This document shows positions 58,524-64,000 of a DNA stretch of 64,000 bases, one piece after another (the stretch's first letter is position 1; each line of letters begins with the position of its first letter). The notes beneath the pieces are model-generated. The model worked only from the letters and a program-made list of their open reading frames with translations, ran no database searches and was not told the DNA's origin. The stretch spans positions 812,782-876,781 of the forward strand of contig JAJEKV010000012.1 of assembly GCA_021234155.1 (NCBI GenBank). The letters run 5' to 3'. The DNA is from Isoetes taiwanensis. Taxonomy: Eukaryota > Streptophyta > Lycopodiopsida > Isoetales > Isoetaceae. Made by a program: the position numbers and the translations under genes.

Positions 58524-59564
58524 TCATCCCTCGTTGTAAGGGCAATCAGCTGTTTGACTCAACAACACCATAAAATGATCATCGCTAATAAGCATATCAG
58601 AACAAACAAAAATATTGTATAAACCAACAAATTTCCCTATTGATAACCAAGCACAGTCAGATTTGTCTTGTTTGCTATTTTTGTGAGCCATAGCAATTCT
58701 GGAGATCTCAATCTGAAAAGCTACTTTCATCCAGGCTATATCCACCCTTTGATTTGAATAATTAACCCTGTTCCTGTGTTTCCAAATGATCCATAGGGCA
58801 GTTTGTCTAATTGTGTTTAGGAAATTGTTTGATCCCTTCAGAAGGTCCATGATGTTGGCCCAGTTGCCAAGGTTGTGGCCTTTTGTCCTGAGGTAAGCAT
58901 CAAGCCATCTCCAAAACTCTCTGATCTTAGGACAGTCAAACATGTGACTGGTAGTTTCCGAATTGTTTCCACACAGTTTACACATAGGGTTATCTTGAAT
59001 GTTTTTACATCTCTTGAACATATTGTAGTTAGAGGGAAGAGCATTATGAATACATCTCCAGATAAACATTTGCATTTTAGGCTGTGCATAGGACCTCCAA
59101 TTATTTCTCAGAATCTTCAATAGGTGTTTATTGGGAACATGCCATCTAGCTGCCTGGGTCATGGATTTAGTTGGGGCAAGAATCTTGTAACCTAAGGCAA
59201 CCTTGTATTGGTCTGAGTTCATAATATGCCAATCAGGATTCCTTGGAGTTTGGCATTCATTCTGTGTATTAGCAACAGCCATGATTGTATCAAAGATCAT
59301 CTTATCAATTTTTTTGCCTTTAACAATCACTTTAATGTGCTCCCAGCTGCACCATTTGTCTCCTTCCCATAGATGTTGTAGCTGAGTAACCCCTGCCTCC
59401 TTCCATTTTTTCCATATTAGTGGATGCTTGAGGGCCCAACATACATCATTCTCTTTAGCAAAAATAGGTGACCAGAAAAGGGAAAAATTGGCACTATCAA
59501 AACCCATATCTTTATGCTCAAAACCTTCTGCTACAAGGTTCCAGGCTTCAAATATTTTCCTCAT
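58524..59564 (-). CDS. LINE ORF2 C-terminal open frame with zf-RVT domain (346 codons)
   Basis: Uninterrupted frame of 346 codons, the longest in the window. Residues about 140-165 hold ARWHVPNKHLLKIL, then QPKMQMFIWRCIHNALPSNY, and near residue 194 the zinc motif CKLCGNNSETTSHMFDC followed by REFWRW, which define the zf-RVT region found after the reverse transcriptase in plant L1 elements. Further on, ALWIIWKHRNRVNY is the usual W.IWK.RN block. The region probably helps RNA or target binding. The ATG is only the first Met in the surviving frame: upstream coding is separated by a stop at about 59,570, so this is a fragment of a larger ORF2 and unlikely to be a functional gene. Confidence 0.75.
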   Translation of the reverse strand: MRKIFEAWNLVAEGFEHKDMGFDSANFSLFWSPIFAKENDVCWALKHPLIWKKWKEAGVTQLQHLWEGDKWCSWEHIKVIVKGKKIDKMIFDTIMAVANTQNECQTPRNPDWHIMNSDQYKVALGYKILAPTKSMTQAARWHVPNKHLLKILRNNWRSYAQPKMQMFIWRCIHNALPSNYNMFKRCKNIQDNPMCKLCGNNSETTSHMFDCPKIREFWRWLDAYLRTKGHNLGNWANIMDLLKGSNNFLNTIRQTALWIIWKHRNRVNYSNQRVDIAWMKVAFQIEISRIAMAHKNSKQDKSDCAWLSIGKFVGLYNIFVCSDMLISDDHFMVLLSQTADCPYNEG

Positions 59565-59659
59565 TAAGGGGAAGTATTAGGGGCACACTTGAATTGATAG
59601 TAAATAGAGTCTGGGATGTGGTGAGCATATTTCTTCATGCCAAAAGGTCTGCTAACCTG

Positions 59660-60040
59660 TAACCAATATCTAATAAACTCCATGGCTGGAGAGTTCCAAC
59701 CATTTATTGCTTTCCAAACATACCTGGCTGTGTTTTTGGAGAATTTTCAGCCCCAGACCCCCTTCCTTTTTGCTGTGAGTAATTTCTTCCCATCTAACAA
59801 AATGCATTCCTTTCCATATGTATTCCCTCAGACATTTTTCAATATCATTGTAAGTTTCTTTATTAGCAATAAGAGCAGAGGAGAAATAAACATGGGTGCT
59901 GGCTAAAATCACATTGGCAGTAAGAACTCTACCAGCAAAAGATAGATTAGGAGAAAGGGAGAGAAGTTTCTTCCTAATTCTGCTGACTATGGGTCTCTAT
60001 ACTTCTTTATTAGGAAGGTTAATGGCCAGAGGGAGACCTA
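59660..60040 (-). pseudogene. RT C-terminal (thumb-side) segment of the LINE
   Basis: Minus strand: LGLPLAINLP..EV..PIVSRI (60,035-59,975), RKKLLSLSPNLSFAGRVLTA, then IANKETYNDIEKCLREYIWK, EEITHSKKEGGLGLKIL (59,800-59,745). This is the L1 stretch YLG(V/L)PL...I...L..W....LSFAGR...I..VL, ending W..(I/V)C.PK..GGLG. It directly follows the spacer at 60,040 with no catalytic palm in between. Confidence 0.8.
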
Positions 60041-60355
60041 GTAAAGTGATGGCTTGATGGCAACTCTGAAAAAATATTTGGAGCTGCCTTGATCCATTTT
60101 ATTGTATTGGCAAATTTTGGCTCTCAAAGCCATGCCTTTTGCTTCTTTCTCCTCTATGGCCTTAATGTTATTCTCTAGCAATATCTCCTGTTTATGTAGA
60201 GTGGCACACAAAGGGTTGAGCTCTAATTCCTGTCTGATCTCCTTCATTTCCTTTAGAAGCTTGTTCTTCTCCTCTCTGCATTTTGCTTGCCTGGTTTTCC
60301 CCCACTCTTTAATCCAGTTTTTACAGGTTTTTAATTTCCTGCTAAATTCCTTCAT
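60038..60355 (-). pseudogene. Pre-RT spacer of the LINE
   Basis: 105-codon minus frame rich in Lys, Glu and Leu (KEMKEIRQELELN, LENNIKAIEEKEAKG), ending MDQGSSKYFFRVA. L1 ORF2 has this helical region between endonuclease and RT, closing with G..NTKFFH just before the RT; here GSSKYFF takes that place. What should be the RT follows as LGLPLA, its C-terminal part. Confidence 0.7.
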
Positions 60356-60399
60356 AGATTGATGACACCCAACCGAGACAAAATTGGGGTTACCAAGTG

Positions 60400-61154
60400 G
60401 AACAATTAAGTTTGAAAGGGAGTTTGCAGGTTTGGGAGTGGTCTGAGATTGGGGTTTCAGAATTTGAGGGAAATGATCCGGGAGAGGATATTTCCTTCAT
60501 CTCCGAGTGACTATACAATTATCAAAGCAGGGAGTATTAGGATTTGTGACATAGAACCTATCTAAAGTGCAGTAGGTTCTCTCAGCGCCTTGTCTTTTAT
60601 TGGACCAGGTGTACTTAGCATTGGCAGAGGGAATATATATTAATCCTATATCTTGTATCAAATTATCCCATTCTACTCTTTTCACTTCCGAAATGTTTAT
60701 CTTGTTTCCAAGTTTCAGTCCCACCCGAGGGGTGTTATTGAGATCACCCCAGAATCCGATCATTGATAGCAACCTCGATCAGTCATCCAATTTTTTATCT
60801 TTTCAGATTGAGGCTCTCATTGGGTTCAGGGGGGGCATAAACATTAATTATCCCGTGAGTTTGCCCTCAGATATCAACAGCTATACTGTGCCATCTATTT
60901 GAGGGGCTACAGTAGGAAGAAACAACTTTGAGGGTGGTCCAAAACATTGCTAAACCCCCTTTTGTGCCATCTGCAGTAATGTATGAAGATCCAGTTCCCT
61001 TATTTATCCAGTCTCCCAGATTGGAGGCTTCAAACTGAGGTAGGTGGTCTTGAATCATAAGCAGGTCAGCTTTATAAATTCTGGCTAAGGCAATGAATCT
61101 CCTTCTCTTTATGGGGCCCTTAATTCCCCTTACATTCCATGAAATGATCTTCAT
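60400..61154 (-). pseudogene. LINE endonuclease (APE-like) domain, broken
   Basis: Starts MKIISWNVRGIKGP at 61,154 with the Asn of the active site, then ADLLMIQDHLPQ where the catalytic Glu of the usual QE(T/S) motif reads Asp or is shifted, KGGLAMFW, a stop at about 60,867, YAPPEP, GDLNNTPR (GD.N motif) near 60,755, KYTWSNKRQGAERTYCTLDR and finally LPDHFP for the SDH motif. APE-type endonucleases nick the target to prime reverse transcription. At least one stop/frame break interrupts the domain. Confidence 0.8.
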
Positions 61155-61194
61155 TTACAGGAAGTAGTTGAGAGAAAGGCTAAAGTGAAGACCT

Positions 61195-61998
61195 TCAGCA
61201 GGATTTAGTCTTCCTTGTATTGGAAGCAGGGCCAGTATAGTTGGGATCTTTCTGATATATCTTTCTCTGCTTTTTGGATTTTTTATTGGGAGTAGAGCTC
61301 ATGTTCCCATATAAGTAATCTCCAATCTTATCAAGATCCCTTGGGATATTATCTAACCCTTCATGATCCGACATTCCTATTTCATCTTCAAGAGTTGCCC
61401 AGAATTTTGATAGAATAGGGGTGCAGACCTCCCTTTCTTCATTGGAAACACAGGATCCAGGGTTTGAAACATTCAAATCATCATAGGTTTTGTTACTTAC
61501 CTGGATGAAAGCATCTTTGTCATCCTTTGAGTCTCCTCGAGTATGCCCTGACCCTGGTGTTTGCAAATATTCCTCCACAGCTTCTGCAACAAAACGTTCA
61601 ACACAAGCAGCATATCTACCATCATCTTTACAATGAATGAAAGCCTGGAGAAAAGAAATATTATCCTCAGCTTGCTCTTGATTCTGCTGTAGGAGGGGTT
61701 TTGGATTAGAGGCTAAGGCATCTGGGAGAAAGGTTTGAGCTGGTGGAGTGGACATAGTGGTTACAGACCGAGATGCAATTTCAGAAGAGTGACCAGACTC
61801 AGATTGTGACAATCCTTCCAGATCCTTATTGGATTTCTTTGTTAATCCCTGCTTGTTGGGGGAGGAAGATTTCCCCATCTGTATTGCTTTCGAGTTGTCT
61901 TGTGTGTATGTATCTTCTTGAGCCTCCTCTAAATTCAAGGGGCTAAATCTATTACCAGTGTCATAGTCTTCCCAATTGATAGCAGATCCTGTTTGCAT
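61195..61998 (-). CDS. LINE ORF1-like open frame (267 codons)
   Basis: Open frame immediately upstream of the endonuclease, separated by 40 bases. It is hydrophilic and Ser/Asn/Asp-rich (starting MQTGSAINWEDYD) with a basic C-terminus (KKSKKQRKIYQK...TRKTKSC). Plant L1 ORF1 proteins are usually longer, with an RNA-binding fold and a CCHC zinc knuckle; neither is visible, so this may be only the C-terminal linker part of ORF1 or an ORF1-ORF2 junction. The ATG is the first Met after a stop. Role by position: RNA-binding partner of ORF2. Confidence 0.55.
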   Translation of the reverse strand: MQTGSAINWEDYDTGNRFSPLNLEEAQEDTYTQDNSKAIQMGKSSSPNKQGLTKKSNKDLEGLSQSESGHSSEIASRSVTTMSTPPAQTFLPDALASNPKPLLQQNQEQAEDNISFLQAFIHCKDDGRYAACVERFVAEAVEEYLQTPGSGHTRGDSKDDKDAFIQVSNKTYDDLNVSNPGSCVSNEEREVCTPILSKFWATLEDEIGMSDHEGLDNIPRDLDKIGDYLYGNMSSTPNKKSKKQRKIYQKDPNYTGPASNTRKTKSC

Positions 61999-62081
61999 TG
62001 TTTCAATTTCTGTATTTTCTTTATCTGAATCCTTATCCAGACTTTGACTCGAAGCTTAGTTTTGTCCCGTTACAATGGATG

Positions 62082-63867
62082 TCTATCCTCAATTCTTTGG
62101 TACGTTTATGGAAAGACGTTTGCAAATTAAAGATAATATGGCATTTACTGCTTATACTTCTTGATGAACCGGATCCTTCTGTTGATTTTGCAAGCTCCAA
62201 TCTTTCCTCTCTTCTTCTTTTCCTCTGGTGTCTTTTCTTCAACATTTCTTCTTTCTTGGTTCTTCTTCATTTTTTCTTGCCATGAAATGCGGTTTGTGGA
62301 TGATTACCTCCTTGACATCCACATCCACAATGGCTTGGAGCTTGCACCAGGGAGGCAAAGAGCAGGAAGGGGCCAAAGAATAGGAATTTGAATTTTAGTT
62401 TTGAAATTAGAATTTCCCTCACAAATTGGGACTCCATTCTTAAGTAATGGCAGTTGAGCGGTGCCATAATTATAGTTTCATACCACAAAAGTGGCGGATG
62501 CACGACCACATTTTGGGGGGACAGAGGGGACAGCCGAATTGGGACACCACAGCGTGTTTTTACCCTCAGTTTATCTAGCATGGAAGACAGTTTCAAATAA
62601 GACATACATTTGTAAATTTAGGAGGAGGAGGAGGACTTTACTATCCCACTAGAGAATATAGGATATAAACTCGTCCCAAGTGTACATATTTCTCATTATA
62701 CAATGTATACACTATGAGCATGGACTTCCAATGATGTCATGTCCAAAAAACATAAACCCAACATGAGCACACTCTATTTATTGTGAGCCGACATGTTCCA
62801 TGAATTAATCATCATTTTGACTAGTTCTTTCGTATTGTAACATAAGGTAGTTCCTTTTGTCTTTCTTGTTTGGATACACCTTAGGAATATTTTAAAAAAA
62901 TGCTTAGACATGCTAGAGAGGAACAATAATTTGTCCTTATGTGTTTGGCTTTTTCCCAACGTTTTGACCAAAATGTCCAAAACACATGAAGTTTACAATT
63001 CTAAGATACACATATACCCTCTTGTCTTTACAACAAATGACATATATATCAAACAGAAAAATTCGAACAATTCACAATTGTACATCCGACGACATGTTTC
63101 AGAACTTCCTTTTCTACAAATGTAGTCTTTGTAGAATATTCCTAGAAATTAATCTTTTTATTAAATCGTACATTCCATCCCTTCCCAACATTTAGTAATA
63201 TAATCATACTTTACTGTTAGCATCGTTACTTATTGCACATTTTCAAACTCATCATTATCATCTATCTATTGTCAACCAAGATGTTAAAAAAGTTTCTAGT
63301 TGTACCTAATAGTCATCTCTAAAGATTGGAGTTTGAAAACTTGACTGGCAAACTTGAGAGAATGAGGTTATGGTGTATGTTTGGCCAAACAACTAGGTTA
63401 ATCCTTTTGTTTCCAGTTTCTTGCTTTATACGCTGCTCCATGTGATGGTATTGAGAATTGATGCAAAAATGTACAGGAAACCTTTTCTAATTTGTATTAT
63501 TTGTACTCCAGAGAAGCTCCAAATGTAGGAACACATATGAAAATCCCTCAAAGCGGGTTGTCACAGCTGCATGAATAATAGCTATATACAACAAAAAAAT
63601 CCATATTTCATCATCATGCAGCAAATCTGCTGTTATGGGAACCCGGATCTCAAACAAAGGCAAATTGGCCACTTCCAGTGGAAAATTCGACATGCAAAAC
63701 AAGGCCATAACATAACACAGAGCCACTTCTGGATTAGCCTGATCCAGGTGCAAAAGCCCAGCAGAAATAGGCATCTAATCTGTTGCCTTGATGCTTTCCA
63801 ATAAAAGTCTTAAATAATTACCATATATTTACCCGTATTAACTCCATACTTACCATGATCAATTCCA
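62082..63867 (+). repeat. Segmental duplication copy B
   Basis: Second copy of the block at 49,523-52,000, without the LINE piece. It contains a minus-strand frame (63,487-63,774, 95 codons; ANPEVALCYVMALFCMSNF) preserved over most of its length in copy A, where a 14-base difference near 51,890 shifts the first codons and a TAG interrupts it near 51,750. The frame might be a captured exon; no family recognised. The left border meets the LINE 5' end. Confidence 0.85.
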
Positions 63868-64000
63868 CAAGACATTGTTTAAAAGTCAATTGCCTAGTAT
63901 TTCCATGCAAAGAAACCCTAAATTTAGAACACCCAGCGACAAAAATACCACAAACCACCTAATATTATAAAACATAAGATTTCTAGCCAAAAAATGGGGG
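63868..64000. other. Window end, A+T-rich
   Basis: Sequence past the duplication border, including an AAACCCTAAAT box at about 63,913. Too short to judge. Confidence 0.3.

Larger units (their letters stand above)
57917..62000 (-). mobile_element. L1-type LINE, minus strand, lacking the RT core
   Basis: A T26 run at 57,917-57,942 is the poly(A) tail in element sense. Going upstream on the minus strand: zf-RVT domain, RT C-terminal part, pre-RT spacer, endonuclease, ORF1. The element is about 4.1 kb against roughly 5.5-7 kb for full-length plant L1s, the shortfall being the central RT. Left flank is AAAGTAGTGGTC; a matching target copy at the right is not seen, partly because the 5' border abuts duplication copy B at about 62.0-62.08 kb. 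Confidence 0.85.

Overview
The window is a gene-poor, repeat-dense stretch of plant nuclear DNA. Evidence for a plant: plant-type L1 LINEs ending in a zf-RVT domain, a hAT transposase relic, a Ty3/gypsy pol, PLS-type PPR coding, a plant-like PP2A B' (B56) subunit relic and repeated AAACCCTAA boxes. A flowering plant is likely; I do not claim a genus. I found no intact host gene, no RNA gene and no CRISPR. Almost everything recognisable is a mobile element or the relic of a gene.

Layout. 0-5 kb: AT-rich DNA with a small MITE and a poly(A)-tailed retroposon with target duplication. 5.8-7.5 kb: pseudogene cluster, with one PPR fragment on the minus strand, then a PPR fragment and a broken PP2A B' gene on the plus strand. 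7.5-9.7 kb: two minus-strand LINE-type insertions, the first with a 14-bp target duplication. 10-15.4 kb: GC-richer unassigned DNA, perhaps a decayed retroelement. 15.9-16.9 kb: a degenerate satellite with a 10-11 bp rhythm abutting a truncated L1 reverse transcriptase (16.9-18.2 kb). 18.2-27.1 kb: no confident identity.

27.1-41.0 kb is a three-layer nest. A hAT transposon with near-perfect terminal inverted repeats and an 8-bp target duplication is split by a minus-strand Ty3/gypsy element with about 570-bp LTRs, which itself holds a 0.56-kb inverted-repeat MITE. The hAT transposase relic survives right of the LTR element. 41-45 kb: unassigned DNA and a strongly strand-asymmetric GTGG/G-run tract.

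45.0-48.5 kb: a larger relative of the MITE, carrying an exon-like block with a paralogue at 57.3-57.7 kb. 49.5-52.0 and 62.1-63.9 kb form a direct duplication; the first copy alone contains the 3' piece of another LINE. 52.75-55.58 kb is a large inverted repeat with about 1.1-1.4 kb arms, one arm carrying its own palindromic MITE. 57.9-62.0 kb is a minus-strand L1-type LINE that keeps ORF1, endonuclease, RT C-terminus, zf-RVT and a 26-nt tail but lacks the reverse transcriptase core.

The elements show repeated insertion into insertion. The strongest candidates for something undescribed are the long inverted repeat, the nested hAT/Ty3/MITE structure, the gene-fragment clusters and the phased satellite.
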